Notes: a model not told the origin generated them from the letters alone. Counted from the stretch's first letter, positions 15,402-24,520 are shown. The stretch: DNA of 64,000 bases from CAIYZT01 sp947461435 (GCA_965284435.1 OZ260083.1:2914001-2978000); one strand, 5' to 3'. Numbers and translations are program-made.

Positions 15402-16757
15402 ATGACAGCCGCACAGACCATGGCACGCGCCGTCGAACAATCTGCCAGCGTTGCGGAGGTATTGATGGGGCCGGGCGTTCTTGATCAAGCTGGGGCGCTT
15501 TTTCGGCGACACTTCGGCTTGGGTCCGGCGTGCCTGCTTGCCGATGACGCGACTTGGGCGGCGGCAGGGGAAAAGGTTCAATCCGCCCTAATTCAGGCGG
15601 GAATCGCCAGCCGGGTGCATGTCTTTCCATCGGTCCCGCGCTTGAAACCGACGTTGGATTTGGCGCAAGAGATCGCATCCATTCTGGCCCGCGATGGATC
15701 AACCCCAGTCGCCATCGGATCTGGGGTGCTGAACGATGTGGTCAAGCACGCTGCTTTCTCTTTGCCGCGTCCTTACCTTTGCGTCGCGACAGCCGCCTCA
15801 ATGGATGGGTATTCCTCAGCGGGCGCACCTTTGTCGGTCAAGGGTTTCAAGATGACAATCGCCTGTCGACCGGCCAAGGCGATATTGGCGGATTTCGACG
15901 TTATTTGCAAAGCGCCGCGCGAAATGACGGGGTGGGGATATGGCGATCTGGCGGGAAAGGTTCCTGCAGGGGCAGATTGGATTTTGGCCGACGCTTTGGG
16001 AATTGAAGCGATCGACCCAGCCGTCTGGCCAATGGTGCAAGGCGATCTGCGCGCTTGGTTGTCGCAGCCAGAGGCTGTGGCATCGGGGGATCGTCAGGCA
16101 ATCGAAGGACTATTTGCGGGACTGACTTTGGTCGGTTTGGCGATGGAGCGTCATGGAACGTCGCGGCCCGCCTCTGGGGCGGATCATCAGATTGCGCATT
16201 TGTGGGAAATGGACGACCTACACTTTGGGGGTGAACGTGTCAGCCACGGAGCCTGTGTTGCCGTGGGATGCGTCATGACACTTCGTTTATGGGACTGGCT
16301 GTTGGCCCAAGATTTGGCGCAGTTGGAAATTGACGCCTTGGTTGCCGCGGCGCCCGATATGGACGAGAAAACGAAGATGATCCAACACGCCTTCGGGAAC
16401 ACCGAAATTGCGGCAAGGTCGATCAAAGAAACCCGCGCCAAACAAAACACGGCGGCCGAATTACGGGCCCGTTTGACAAGTCTGGTCGCGCAGTGGCCGA
16501 ACCTTAGCCGTCGACTGTCCGACCACCTTATGCCGGCCGATCAAATGTGCGCCGCATTGCACAAGGCCGGCGCACCATCGGACGCGTCACAGATTGGTGT
16601 TTCGCAGGACAATCTGCGGCGCACCCTGTTAAGCGCACGCTTTTTGCGCAGTCGTTACACTGTGCTGGATGTCCTTGACGAGACCGGGCTTTTGAACCGC
16701 GCCGTCGACGCAGCCTTGGATGCCCAATCGCAAAGACCACCGTCAAATCAGGAATGA
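15402..16757 (+). CDS. Iron-containing alcohol dehydrogenase, sn-glycerol-1-phosphate dehydrogenase-like
   Basis: About 451 residues from the ATG at 15402 with AAGGG upstream; an ATG at 15372 is an alternative. The N-terminal dinucleotide domain shows AIGSGVLNDVVKHAA and the family-typical TAASMDGYSSAGAPL. The C-terminal helical metal domain has histidines in SGADHQIAHLWEM and RVSHGACVAVG. It is related to AraM and G1PDH enzymes that reduce dihydroxyacetone phosphate, but longer than the usual about 350-400 residues. In context it may oxidise a polyol phosphate. It is followed, with a 4-bp frame overlap, by a SIS-domain isomerase gene, so the two are co-translated. The substrate is unknown. 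Confidence 0.75.
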   Translation: MTAAQTMARAVEQSASVAEVLMGPGVLDQAGALFRRHFGLGPACLLADDATWAAAGEKVQSALIQAGIASRVHVFPSVPRLKPTLDLAQEIASILARDGSTPVAIGSGVLNDVVKHAAFSLPRPYLCVATAASMDGYSSAGAPLSVKGFKMTIACRPAKAILADFDVICKAPREMTGWGYGDLAGKVPAGADWILADALGIEAIDPAVWPMVQGDLRAWLSQPEAVASGDRQAIEGLFAGLTLVGLAMERHGTSRPASGADHQIAHLWEMDDLHFGGERVSHGACVAVGCVMTLRLWDWLLAQDLAQLEIDALVAAAPDMDEKTKMIQHAFGNTEIAARSIKETRAKQNTAAELRARLTSLVAQWPNLSRRLSDHLMPADQMCAALHKAGAPSDASQIGVSQDNLRRTLLSARFLRSRYTVLDVLDETGLLNRAVDAALDAQSQRPPSNQE

Positions 16758-16759
16758 TC

Positions 16760-17323
16760 ATGCAGAATTTCAAAGACTTGGCCGCCCGTGCCGCCGAAGA
16801 ACTACAGATGGCCACTCAGGCCGTGGATCCAAGCAGCGTACGGCGTTTTGTCGATGAAATTGGCCGGGCGAAACGCATTGTGGCGTACGGCGTTGGCCGT
16901 GAGGGGTTGATGATGCGGGCGCTGGCGATGCGGCTGTACCATCTGGGTCTGGATGCCCATATGGTGGGGGACATGTCGGCCCCGCCAGTCGGCGCGGGTG
17001 ACCTTTTGATTGTCAGCGCGGGGCCCGGCGGATTTTCTACTGTCGACGGTCTCATTGGTGTGGCGCGGGCGGCGGGCGCGCGGACAGCCTGTGTGACGGC
17101 GCAGCCCAAAGGCAGCGCCGCAATGGCTTGTGATCTGGTTCTGGTCATCCCGGCGCAAACCATGGCCAACGACACGGAACCGTCGGCCGCATCCGTATTG
17201 CCGATGGGCTCCCTGTTCGAAGGCGCGCAATATCTGACCTTCGAACTGCTGATCCTCGCACTGCGCGATCATCTTGCGATCACGCCCGAAGCCATGCGGG
17301 CACGTCATACAAATCTGGAATAA
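16760..17323 (+). CDS. SIS-domain isomerase, 6-phospho-3-hexuloisomerase-like
   Basis: 187 residues from the ATG at 16760. An ATG at 16754 lies too close to the AGGA ribosome site. It is a single SIS domain: RFVDEIGRAKRIVAYGVGRE, MRALAMRLYHLGLDAHMVGD, LLIVSAGPGGFSTVD and ACVTAQPKGSAAMACD. Layout and length match HxlB/PHI enzymes that interconvert hexulose 6-phosphates, but the substrate-binding residues were not verified. No hexulose-phosphate synthase is present, so the ribulose-monophosphate pathway is not implied. It sits between the G1PDH-like dehydrogenase and the HAD protein and presumably isomerises the intermediate they share. Confidence 0.72.
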   Translation: MQNFKDLAARAAEELQMATQAVDPSSVRRFVDEIGRAKRIVAYGVGREGLMMRALAMRLYHLGLDAHMVGDMSAPPVGAGDLLIVSAGPGGFSTVDGLIGVARAAGARTACVTAQPKGSAAMACDLVLVIPAQTMANDTEPSAASVLPMGSLFEGAQYLTFELLILALRDHLAITPEAMRARHTNLE

Positions 17324-17376
17324 ACCGTGCTATTTCAGAAGAACGATACGCTGCAAAACAGGCCGCGAGGCGCAAA

Positions 17377-18291
17377 ATGAAACAGCCAATCGTTTGGCCA
17401 AGCGACGCCCGGTCTGCCTTTGCCGCTTATGAAACGGTGCGCGGCCGGTTGCCATCTGCAGATTTTCCTGTGACCGCGGGCCTTTACCCCTCCCTCTCGG
17501 AAGTTGCCGACCATTTTGATGGGTTTATTCTGGATGCCTTTGGGGTTCTGAATTTGGGGGATACCGCCATTCCGGGCGCCGTGTCGCGGATGAAAGAGTT
17601 GCGACAACGCGGTAAGACATTGGTCGTTCTGACAAATGCCGCCAGCTACACCCGGGGGCAACTTTTGGACAAATACCACCGTCTGGGCTTTGATTTCAGC
17701 GCCGAAGAAGTGATTTCGTCTCGCGATGTCGCGGCGGCGCGTTTGGGATCTATCGCGCCGGGTGCAGTCTGGGCCGCGATTTCTGCCGATGGCGACACTT
17801 TTGATGATATCGACGCCGATATTGCCGACGCCATCGCGCATCCGGATGTTCTTGATACGGCCGACGGATTTCTTTTTTTGTCAACGGCGCGATGGTCAGA
17901 CCAATTGCAAGATCGGTTGATTGGCGCGATGCGCCGGCGACCGAGGCCGCTTGTTATCGCCAATCCTGATATCGTCGCACCGCGTGAAAAAGGGCTTTCA
18001 GTTGAACCCGGATTTTTCGCGCACCGACTTCTTGATGAAGTGCGGGCCGAGGTCTTTTGGTTTGGCAAGCCTTTTTCGGGCGGATTTGACCAAGCCATTG
18101 CGCGTTCAGGGTATCCCGCCCACCGGTTGGCCATGGTGGGCGATACCCTTCATACCGATGTCTTGGGCGGTGCGGCCGCGGGCTGCGGAACGGTTCTGGT
18201 GGCCGACCACGGTTTGTTTCGCGGGCATGATGTGTTTGACATGATCGCAACCTCGCGCATCACACCTGACTTCGTAGTGCGCACCACGTGA
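17377..18291 (+). CDS. HAD class IIA (NagD-like) protein with altered motif I
   Basis: 304 residues from an ATG preceded by GAGG. NagD-type features are motif I at residues 53-57 (DAFGV), motif II in VVLTNAASYTRGQL, motif III near FGKPFSGGFDQAI, and motif IV in MVGDTLHTDVLGG. In most phosphatases of this class the second motif I position is Asp (DxDG). Here it is Phe55 while the nucleophile Asp53 is kept. That residue normally protonates the leaving group, so the reaction may be slower or different. It follows the SIS isomerase by 53 bp in the same direction. It may dephosphorylate a sugar phosphate or act on a phosphonate-like substrate; neither is shown. Confidence 0.72.
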   Translation: MKQPIVWPSDARSAFAAYETVRGRLPSADFPVTAGLYPSLSEVADHFDGFILDAFGVLNLGDTAIPGAVSRMKELRQRGKTLVVLTNAASYTRGQLLDKYHRLGFDFSAEEVISSRDVAAARLGSIAPGAVWAAISADGDTFDDIDADIADAIAHPDVLDTADGFLFLSTARWSDQLQDRLIGAMRRRPRPLVIANPDIVAPREKGLSVEPGFFAHRLLDEVRAEVFWFGKPFSGGFDQAIARSGYPAHRLAMVGDTLHTDVLGGAAAGCGTVLVADHGLFRGHDVFDMIATSRITPDFVVRTT

Positions 18292-18423
18292 AGAGAATTT
18301 TGCATATTTCTACGTTTCTTCGACAAATGGGAATGGATGGCGCACTTTGGCCGATAGCATCACGCAATCGCTGTAGTGTAGAATGGGCCGAGCCCCCAAA
18401 CGTCATCTGATCAAGAGACCAAA

Positions 18424-19281
18424 ATGAACATCGTTCTTACTGTTGGCAGTCTGCATTATGACATCATGGTCGAGGCTGAGACGCTTCCGCGCCGAGATGA
18501 AACGGCAATTGGATCAAAGTGGTATCCAAAATTTGGCGGCAAAGGCGGAAATCAGGCAGTGGCAGTGGCCAAGGCCGGGGCCCCAAGCCGCATGGTCGGG
18601 GCCATTGGAAACGATGAATTTGGTCGCTTCTTGCGACATCAGCTGAGCAAATCGTCTGTCGATGATCGATTTGTCGCAACGATTCCGGGTGCAGCATCGG
18701 GGATGAGTGTTGCGATCCAAGACAAGGCCGGCGACTACGCTGCGACAATCGTTTCGGGGGCAAATCAGCGGATTGACCCAGACGCATTGGCGGCTGATGG
18801 CGTTTGGGATAATGTTGGGCTTTTGATCCTGCAAAACGAAGTGCCTGAGACGGTGAACATCGCCGCCGCTCGGCAGGCGCGCGCGCACGGTCTGCCTACT
18901 GTGCTTAACGCAGCGCCCGCACGGGCCCTTTCGACCGATTTTTCTGCGCTGGTCGATTTTTTGGTGGTCAATTCGGTCGAAGCGGAAATGATGGGAACAT
19001 GCGCGGTCCATGATCTTGCCACGGCCCTTGTCGCGGCAAGAGATTTGTCATCTAAGTTCAAGACGGTCATCGTGACCGCAGGCAGCGCTGGATTGGCGAC
19101 CTGCGCCAGCACAGGCGAGACCTTCAGCATTCCGGCCGAAAAGGTGCAGGTGGTATCAAGTCATGGCGCAGGTGATGCCTTTATTGGGACGCTGGCAGCG
19201 CGCCTCGCCGCCGGAGATGACATCCCAACAGCCTGCAAAGCGGCATCATTGGCCGCTGCAAAGCATGTGGCAGGGAAGTAA
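18424..19281 (+). CDS. PfkB-family sugar kinase, ribokinase-like
   Basis: 285 residues. PfkB signatures: GGKGGNQAVAVAKAGAPSRM near residues 38-60, VTAGSAGLATC, and the C-terminal catalytic motif SSHGAGDAFIGTLAARL, whose GAGD contains the catalytic Asp. It has the ribokinase-like start VLTVGSLHYDIMVEAETLP. It is slightly shorter than typical ribokinase (about 310). It is separated by 132 bp from the HAD gene and may have its own promoter, but it points the same way and shares the sugar theme. The substrate (ribose or another furanose) cannot be assigned. Confidence 0.8.
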   Translation: MNIVLTVGSLHYDIMVEAETLPRRDETAIGSKWYPKFGGKGGNQAVAVAKAGAPSRMVGAIGNDEFGRFLRHQLSKSSVDDRFVATIPGAASGMSVAIQDKAGDYAATIVSGANQRIDPDALAADGVWDNVGLLILQNEVPETVNIAAARQARAHGLPTVLNAAPARALSTDFSALVDFLVVNSVEAEMMGTCAVHDLATALVAARDLSSKFKTVIVTAGSAGLATCASTGETFSIPAEKVQVVSSHGAGDAFIGTLAARLAAGDDIPTACKAASLAAAKHVAGK

Positions 19282-19434
19282 AAAATCTCGGGGCAATTGA
19301 TCCCTGCCTTCAAATAATGTCTGACAAAATGACATCCACTATACGCACCATCTTCATCAAAGATTTGTTTAAATCCATCGGCGGCTAGGTTGCTCTGTGG
19401 AAGTTGCGATGCCCAAATAGAGATAGGTGTAACT

Positions 19435-19524
19435 TGGCGGAAGCGGTGGGATTCGAACCCACGGTAGAGTTCCCCCTACGCTAGTTTTCAAGACTAGAGC
19501 CTTAAACCACTCGGCCACACTTCC
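19435..19524 (-). tRNA. tRNA-Ser (anticodon UGA)
   Basis: Read leftward, the 7-base acceptor arm GGAAGTG (19524-19518) pairs with CGCTTCC, followed by discriminator G (19438) and an encoded CCA (19437-19435). The anticodon stem CTAGT/ACTAG encloses loop CTTGAAA, giving anticodon TGA. A long variable arm and the TTCGAATCC T-loop are present, as expected for serine tRNA. Confidence 0.95.
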
Positions 19525-19783
19525 TGTCTGGGGCGGGATAGCGGGACAATATCGATTCTGGAAGGGCCAAGACGGGAGATTTACCGCGTGCCCGCAGGAA
19601 CGGCCCCCGGGGGTTTCCGCTTTCTGGCCGGACCGCGCAAGCCTTGTGGCTTTCCCTGACAAACACAAAGCAGTATGGTATGGCAAATTCGGGCCTTTTT
19701 CGGCCCAGATTTGGTCTGCTTGGCAACGCAGGCTGAGAGTTGATCAAATTCGGCATAGACCGAATGGACACATGGGGCATTGA

Positions 19784-20758
19784 ATGCGGCAAGACATGAT
19801 CAGAAATTTTCTTTTGTGCAGCGCGTCGGTTTTGGGATTGTCCGCCTGCCAAACCGGAACCGGAATGTTTGCACCAATTGACGGAACTGCGACATCGATT
19901 GCCGAGGAGACCGTGACGAGTGTTCCACTGGACGGTGCCCTGCCAGCAGACGAAGCACAGACAAGCGGCGGTGAGACCGATGAGGCAGAGGTTGTCGGTG
20001 CAGAACAGCCGGCCCTTCCGGCACCCAGCGCCAAATCTGTCAAATTGGTTGACCGCGATATCGAGGCGCCTGAGGTATTTCAAGTGTCGGACGATGCCCT
20101 ATGGGATGGGCGTCCATCGCTGGGCGGCGTTTGGGTTGCATCGCCAGACGCGACTGACCCGGAGCGCGTTATCCTCCGCAACCCTTCGAATGGGAAGTTT
20201 GTGATCGGGGCCCTGTTTCGGCGCGAGCGTGACAATCCAGGTCCCGCTTTGCAAATCTCTTCGGATGCAGCAGAGGCTTTGGGTCTTTTGGCAGGGGAGC
20301 CCGGCAAGATCAGTGTGACGGCCCTGCGCCGCGAAGAGGTGCCCGTGACGGGGCCAGATGCAAATGCGCCCATTTTAGATGCGGCCGAAGGGGTGAACCC
20401 CGGCGCCGAGGCGGATGCCGCAACAATCGCAGCCGGGGCCACGGCCGCCGTTGCCGCTGCTCCGGATCCAAGCATACCATTGGCGCCAGCAGCAAAAGTC
20501 GCAGATCAACCGCAAACAACCACCGAGGTCGCGCCGCAGGCAGCGTCGGGCAGGTTGATTCAGATCGGGTTCTTTTCGGTCGAGGCCAATGCAACGCGGG
20601 CAGTCTCACAACTGGCAAAAGCGGGAATTACGGCGTCGATCACAAAGGAAACCACGCAAGGAAAATCGTTCTGGTCAGTGACCGCCCGCGGCGATCGGGC
20701 CGCGTTAACGGCGATCAAAACTGCAGGTTTTGCCGATGCCTACTTTTTGAAATCTTAA
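19784..20758 (+). CDS. SPOR-domain lipoprotein
   Basis: 324 residues. A lipoprotein signal ends in the lipobox LSAC (LLCSASVLGLSACQTGTG), so the protein is probably anchored in the outer membrane. A low-complexity Ala/Glu/Pro-rich region follows. A middle part (LWDGRPSLGGVWVASPDATD to PVTGPDANAPIL) carries short conserved-looking segments. A C-terminal SPOR domain (GRLIQIGFFSVEANATRAVSQ onward, last about 70 residues) should bind denuded glycan strands at the division site. It resembles RlpA-associated proteins, but I see no double-psi barrel. It lies 22 bp upstream of dacC, which also acts on peptidoglycan. An ATG at 19796 is an alternative start. Confidence 0.8.
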   Translation: MRQDMIRNFLLCSASVLGLSACQTGTGMFAPIDGTATSIAEETVTSVPLDGALPADEAQTSGGETDEAEVVGAEQPALPAPSAKSVKLVDRDIEAPEVFQVSDDALWDGRPSLGGVWVASPDATDPERVILRNPSNGKFVIGALFRRERDNPGPALQISSDAAEALGLLAGEPGKISVTALRREEVPVTGPDANAPILDAAEGVNPGAEADAATIAAGATAAVAAAPDPSIPLAPAAKVADQPQTTTEVAPQAASGRLIQIGFFSVEANATRAVSQLAKAGITASITKETTQGKSFWSVTARGDRAALTAIKTAGFADAYFLKS

Positions 20759-20780
20759 CAAACGGGGCCCTTTGGCATTC

Positions 20781-21938
20781 ATGTCGTATACATTGCAACG
20801 CCTATACATGTCTTTACTCGCGGGTCTGATCGCATTTCCGATATGGGCTTTCGATACAAGGGCGACCTCTGCTTGGGTTTATGACATGACCACCCATACG
20901 GTCTTGATGGACAAAAACGGCGAAATGGCGGTGCCGCCAGCGTCAATGTCCAAGTTGATGACGATCAATATGCTTTTCGAAGCGTTGCGCGATGGCCGGG
21001 TCAATATGGAGACGACTTTTGGTGTATCGGCGCGCGCTGTAGAGATGACGGCCCGCGGCGGATCGACAATGTATTTGCAGGAAGATGATCGGCCCACTGT
21101 GGAAGAATTGATCCATGGCATGATCATCAATTCTGGGAACGATGCCTGTGTCGTCGTCGCCGAAGGTCTGGGCGGCACGGAAGAGGCATTTGCCGCGCAG
21201 ATGTCGGAGCGTGCCAAGGACTTGGGTCTTGAACAATCAAATTTCGCCAATTCCAGCGGCTGGCCGGACCCAAACCAGCGTATGTCGATGCGTGATCTTG
21301 GGCTGCTGGCCCGTCGTCTGATCGAGGAATTCCCCGAGTATTACCCCGTTTTCGGCATGACGTCATACAATTACAAGGATCGCGCACCGGCGAATGCCAA
21401 CAACCGAAACCCCTTGTTGAAATTGGGCATAGGGGCGGATGGGCTGAAAACCGGGCATACGGAAGAAGCGGGATACGGTCTGGTAGGGTCCGTGAAACAG
21501 GGTGACAGACGTATCATATTCGCCATTACGGGACTAGCAAGCGAGCAAGAGCGGGCTGAAGAAGCCGAGCGTATAGCCTCGTGGGCCATGCGGCAGTTCG
21601 CCCTAAAAACCGTGGCAAAAGCAGGCATCCGTCTGGCCGACGCTCAGGTTCATTTGGGCGATGCAGACACAGTCGGACTGGTGCCGGCAGAAGACCTTAC
21701 TCTTCTTATCCCGGCGCTGGCCCATGATGGGCTAAAGGCAGAGGTGATCTATACCGGGCCCGTGTCTGCCCCGATCAGCAAGGGGCAGGAGGTGGCCAAG
21801 TTGGTCATCGAACGCCCCGATATGGAACCGGTGGAAGTTCCGCTGCTGGCCGAAGCAGACGTTGGGCGCGCAGGGTTCCTCAAACGGTTGAGCGTTGCGG
21901 CAAATGATCTGCGCGCCGATTACCTGAGCGGGATCTGA
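20781..21938 (+). CDS. dacC: D-alanyl-D-alanine carboxypeptidase (DacC/PBP5 type)
   Basis: About 385 residues, with a hydrophobic signal sequence (YMSLLAGLIAFPIWAFDTRA). All three serine-peptidase motifs are present: SMSK (catalytic Ser near residue 55), SGN (near 118) and KTG (in GLKTGHTEE). A C-terminal PBP5-associated beta domain ends in an amphipathic tail (FLKRLSVAANDL) that probably attaches it to the inner membrane. It trims the terminal D-Ala from pentapeptides in the periplasm. The ATG at 20781 gives a normal signal peptide; a TTG three codons earlier is also possible. It is followed after 3 bp by tmk. Confidence 0.9.
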   Translation: MSYTLQRLYMSLLAGLIAFPIWAFDTRATSAWVYDMTTHTVLMDKNGEMAVPPASMSKLMTINMLFEALRDGRVNMETTFGVSARAVEMTARGGSTMYLQEDDRPTVEELIHGMIINSGNDACVVVAEGLGGTEEAFAAQMSERAKDLGLEQSNFANSSGWPDPNQRMSMRDLGLLARRLIEEFPEYYPVFGMTSYNYKDRAPANANNRNPLLKLGIGADGLKTGHTEEAGYGLVGSVKQGDRRIIFAITGLASEQERAEEAERIASWAMRQFALKTVAKAGIRLADAQVHLGDADTVGLVPAEDLTLLIPALAHDGLKAEVIYTGPVSAPISKGQEVAKLVIERPDMEPVEVPLLAEADVGRAGFLKRLSVAANDLRADYLSGI

Positions 21939-21941
21939 TCC

Positions 21942-22568
21942 TTGGCACCGCGGCTGTTTTTGTCCTTTGAAGGTATTGATGGGTCGGGGAAATCCACCCA
22001 AGCGAAACTTCTGGCGGACAATCTTCGCGCGATGGGGCGACGTGTTGTCCACACGCGCGAGCCTGGCGGCAGCCCAGGGGCTGAGGATATTCGCCGATTG
22101 GTTCTGGAGGGTGCCACCGATCGTTGGTCAACGGAGACAGAGATTTTGCTGTTCACCGCGGCCCGCCGCGACCATATGGAAAAGACAATCCGACCGGCAC
22201 TTGCGCGCGGCGATGTGGTGATTTGCGATAGATTTGCGGACAGCACACGCATTTATCAGGGAGCCACCCGCGGAGATCTGCGGCCCATGGTAGATCAGTT
22301 GCACGCGCTGATGATTGGGCAAGAACCTGACCTGACCATCCTGATCGATATAGACGCTGCCGAAGGATTGGCGCGCGCGATCAGTCGGCCCGGCAAGGAA
22401 TTGCGATTTGAGGGGATGGGTTTGACCCTTCAGCAAACCGCGCGGGACGGGTTTCTGGCTTTGGCGCAAGCCGAAGTGCGTTTTCGTGTCATTGACGGCG
22501 CGCGCGCGGTCGAGGTTGTACAGGCGGACGTTTTGGCCGCCGTCGTGGCCTATCTGGACCCAGCATGA
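21942..22568 (+). CDS. tmk: Thymidylate kinase
   Basis: 208 residues starting at TTG 3 bp after dacC. Walker A is FEGIDGSGKST (about residues 9-19) and the TMP-binding DR[YF/H] motif is DRFADSTRIYQG. THTREPGG-type binding is seen as HTREPGGSPGAE, and the LID lies around RPGKELRFE. It phosphorylates dTMP to dTDP. The 3' end overlaps holB by 4 bp, a pairing of tmk with the delta-prime gene that is common in bacteria. Confidence 0.93.
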   Translation: MAPRLFLSFEGIDGSGKSTQAKLLADNLRAMGRRVVHTREPGGSPGAEDIRRLVLEGATDRWSTETEILLFTAARRDHMEKTIRPALARGDVVICDRFADSTRIYQGATRGDLRPMVDQLHALMIGQEPDLTILIDIDAAEGLARAISRPGKELRFEGMGLTLQQTARDGFLALAQAEVRFRVIDGARAVEVVQADVLAAVVAYLDPA

Positions 22569-23689
22569 GCGCGGAAGATACAGCCACTGAACCAGATGCC
22601 TTGGCTGGCGCGCCCCACCCGCGAATGACCGGGGCCTTGTTCGGTCAAGCGCGGGCTGAGGCAGATTTCCTTGCAGCTTTTAACACAGCTCGCCTTCATC
22701 ACGGATGGTTGATCAGTGGGCCGCGCGGTGTGGGCAAGGCCACTTTGGCCTGGAAGATCGCGCGGTTCTTGTTGACCCAACCAGAAGATGATGGCGGTAT
22801 GTTTGCCCCGCCCAAACCGACCGATCTGAACTCTCCGGCTGAACATCCGGTTTTGCGCCGGACACGGTCATTGGCGGAGACACGGCTATTTTTGCTGCGC
22901 CCTGGCTATGACGACAAGAAAGAGCGCTGGCAGGACATCATCTCAGTTGATGAAATGCGAAAGATGCGCAGTTTCTTCACGATGAGCGCGGCCGACGGTG
23001 GCCGGCGTGTGGCCATCATTGACGCCGTCGATGACATGAATGTGGCCGCGTCCAACGCCCTTTTGAAAACTCTGGAAGAACCGCCATCCAAAGTGACTCT
23101 CTTGTTGATTTCGCATCAACCAGCAAAGTTGTTACCAACGATCCGATCTCGATGCCGCGAACTGAGGTTGGGACCGTTGGCAGCTCCTGATCTGGCTCAT
23201 GCTCTTTTTCAGGCAGGGGGCGAGGTACCTGCAGGTAAGGAATCCGCTTTGGCTGAACTGGCTGCGGGTTCGGTTGGGACAGCGTTTAGAATGGTGGAGT
23301 TGGAGGGGCTTGACCTTTATGCCGCGTTGATCCGGCTTTTTGAATCCCTTCCCAGATTGTCCCGCCCGATGGCAATGAAATTGGCAGAGGCCGGATCTGG
23401 CAAAGCTGGGCAAGCGCAATTTGACATGATCGTGGGACTTTTGGACCTGTTTTTGGCGCGCATGGCCCGCGCCGGCGCAACAGGTCACCTATCGGCAGAG
23501 GCCGCGCCCGGAGAAGCCGCCCTAATCCAGCGCCTCTCACCGGATGCCCGCGCCGCCCGCCAATGGGCGGATCTGGCCCAAAATCTTGGTGTCCGCGCCC
23601 GTCGTGGCAAGTCGGTCAATCTTGACCCTTTCGCTTTGCTCATGGATATGGTGTTGAAGATTGAAGAGACCGCCTTGGCACTGGCCTGA
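22565..23689 (+). CDS. holB: DNA polymerase III delta-prime subunit
   Basis: 374 residues of the AAA+ clamp-loader family. HHGWLISGPRGVGKATLAWK is the Walker A region, DAVDDMNVAASNALLKTLEEPP the Walker B equivalent, and LLLISHQPAKLLPTIRSRC the sensor 1/SRC motif. The C-terminal helical collar domain follows. It helps load the beta clamp on DNA. The start ATG overlaps the tmk stop (ATGA). The sequence is longer than E. coli delta-prime (about 334), as is usual in alphaproteobacteria. Confidence 0.92.
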   Translation: MSAEDTATEPDALAGAPHPRMTGALFGQARAEADFLAAFNTARLHHGWLISGPRGVGKATLAWKIARFLLTQPEDDGGMFAPPKPTDLNSPAEHPVLRRTRSLAETRLFLLRPGYDDKKERWQDIISVDEMRKMRSFFTMSAADGGRRVAIIDAVDDMNVAASNALLKTLEEPPSKVTLLLISHQPAKLLPTIRSRCRELRLGPLAAPDLAHALFQAGGEVPAGKESALAELAAGSVGTAFRMVELEGLDLYAALIRLFESLPRLSRPMAMKLAEAGSGKAGQAQFDMIVGLLDLFLARMARAGATGHLSAEAAPGEAALIQRLSPDARAARQWADLAQNLGVRARRGKSVNLDPFALLMDMVLKIEETALALA

Positions 23690-23716
23690 GGTTGGATATG
23701 CGGCAAGGGGCCCAAG

Positions 23717-24520
23717 GTGACACTACCTCAGATCGTGGACAGTCATTGCCATTTGGACTTTCCAGAGTTTGACGGCCAATTGCCGGACTTGATTGCGCGC
23801 GCGCGCGCTGCGGGCGTAACGCGGATGGTGACCATTTGCACCCGATTGCGGCATGAACCGCGCGTTCGGGCCATCGCCGAAGCCTATGACGGCGTCTTCT
23901 ACGCCGCAGGCACCCATCCCATGTCTGCAGCAGAAGAGCCTATGGCCACCGTCGAGGAATTGGTCAGTCTGGCAAAGCATCCGAAATTCGTGGGCCTTGG
24001 GGAAACGGGGCTGGACTATCATTACACGGCCCAAAGTGCCCTGCAGCAACAAATCAGCCTACGCATTCACATCGAAGCCGCTCAGGAAACTGGCCTGCCA
24101 CTGATCATTCATTCGCGGGCAGCCGATGACGATATGGCGCGCCTATTGGCCGAAGGCATGGCCAAACGCTCCTATTCCTGTGTGATGCATTGTTTTTCAT
24201 CTGGGGCGCCTTTGGCCCAGGCCGCATTGGAGATGGGATTTTACCTTTCAATGTCAGGGATTGCGACCTTTCCAAAAAGCTCGGACCTACGAGAGATCTT
24301 CGCCTCTGCTCCGTTGAACAGAATACTTCTGGAAACGGACAGCCCCTATCTGTCGCCCGTACCGCATCGCGGCAAGCAGAACGAACCAGCCTATACCGCT
24401 TTCACGGCCAAAACTGGTGCGGCTTTGTTTTCAATAACAGAAGCAGAATTCGCGGCAGCTACCAGCGCAAATTTTGATCGCCTTTTCCCAAAAGCAGCAC
24501 ACATGGCGAAGGCGGCTTGA
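23717..24520 (+). CDS. tatD: TatD-family metal-dependent DNase/hydrolase
   Basis: 267 residues from a GTG at 23717. The metallo-dependent TIM-barrel has all metal-site motifs: VDSHCHLDF, VGLGETGLDYHY, LIIHSRAADDDM, MHCFSSGAPLAQ and LLETDSPYLSPVPHRGK. Family members act as 3'-5' exonucleases or D-aminoacyl-tRNA-deacylase-like hydrolases. It lies 27 bp downstream of holB and directly abuts the metallo-hydrolase gene, whose ATG follows its stop without a gap. The tmk-holB-tatD order is widely conserved. Confidence 0.92.
   Translation: MTLPQIVDSHCHLDFPEFDGQLPDLIARARAAGVTRMVTICTRLRHEPRVRAIAEAYDGVFYAAGTHPMSAAEEPMATVEELVSLAKHPKFVGLGETGLDYHYTAQSALQQQISLRIHIEAAQETGLPLIIHSRAADDDMARLLAEGMAKRSYSCVMHCFSSGAPLAQAALEMGFYLSMSGIATFPKSSDLREIFASAPLNRILLETDSPYLSPVPHRGKQNEPAYTAFTAKTGAALFSITEAEFAAATSANFDRLFPKAAHMAKAA

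Noticed and set aside
16760..17323. Ribulose-monophosphate pathway for formaldehyde
   Set aside because: The PHI-like isomerase has no hexulose-6-phosphate synthase partner in the window.
19748..19765. ATTCGG-N6-CCGAAT inverted repeat before the SPOR lipoprotein gene
   Set aside because: Arms are short and no related site or regulator is nearby, so it is not reported as an operator.
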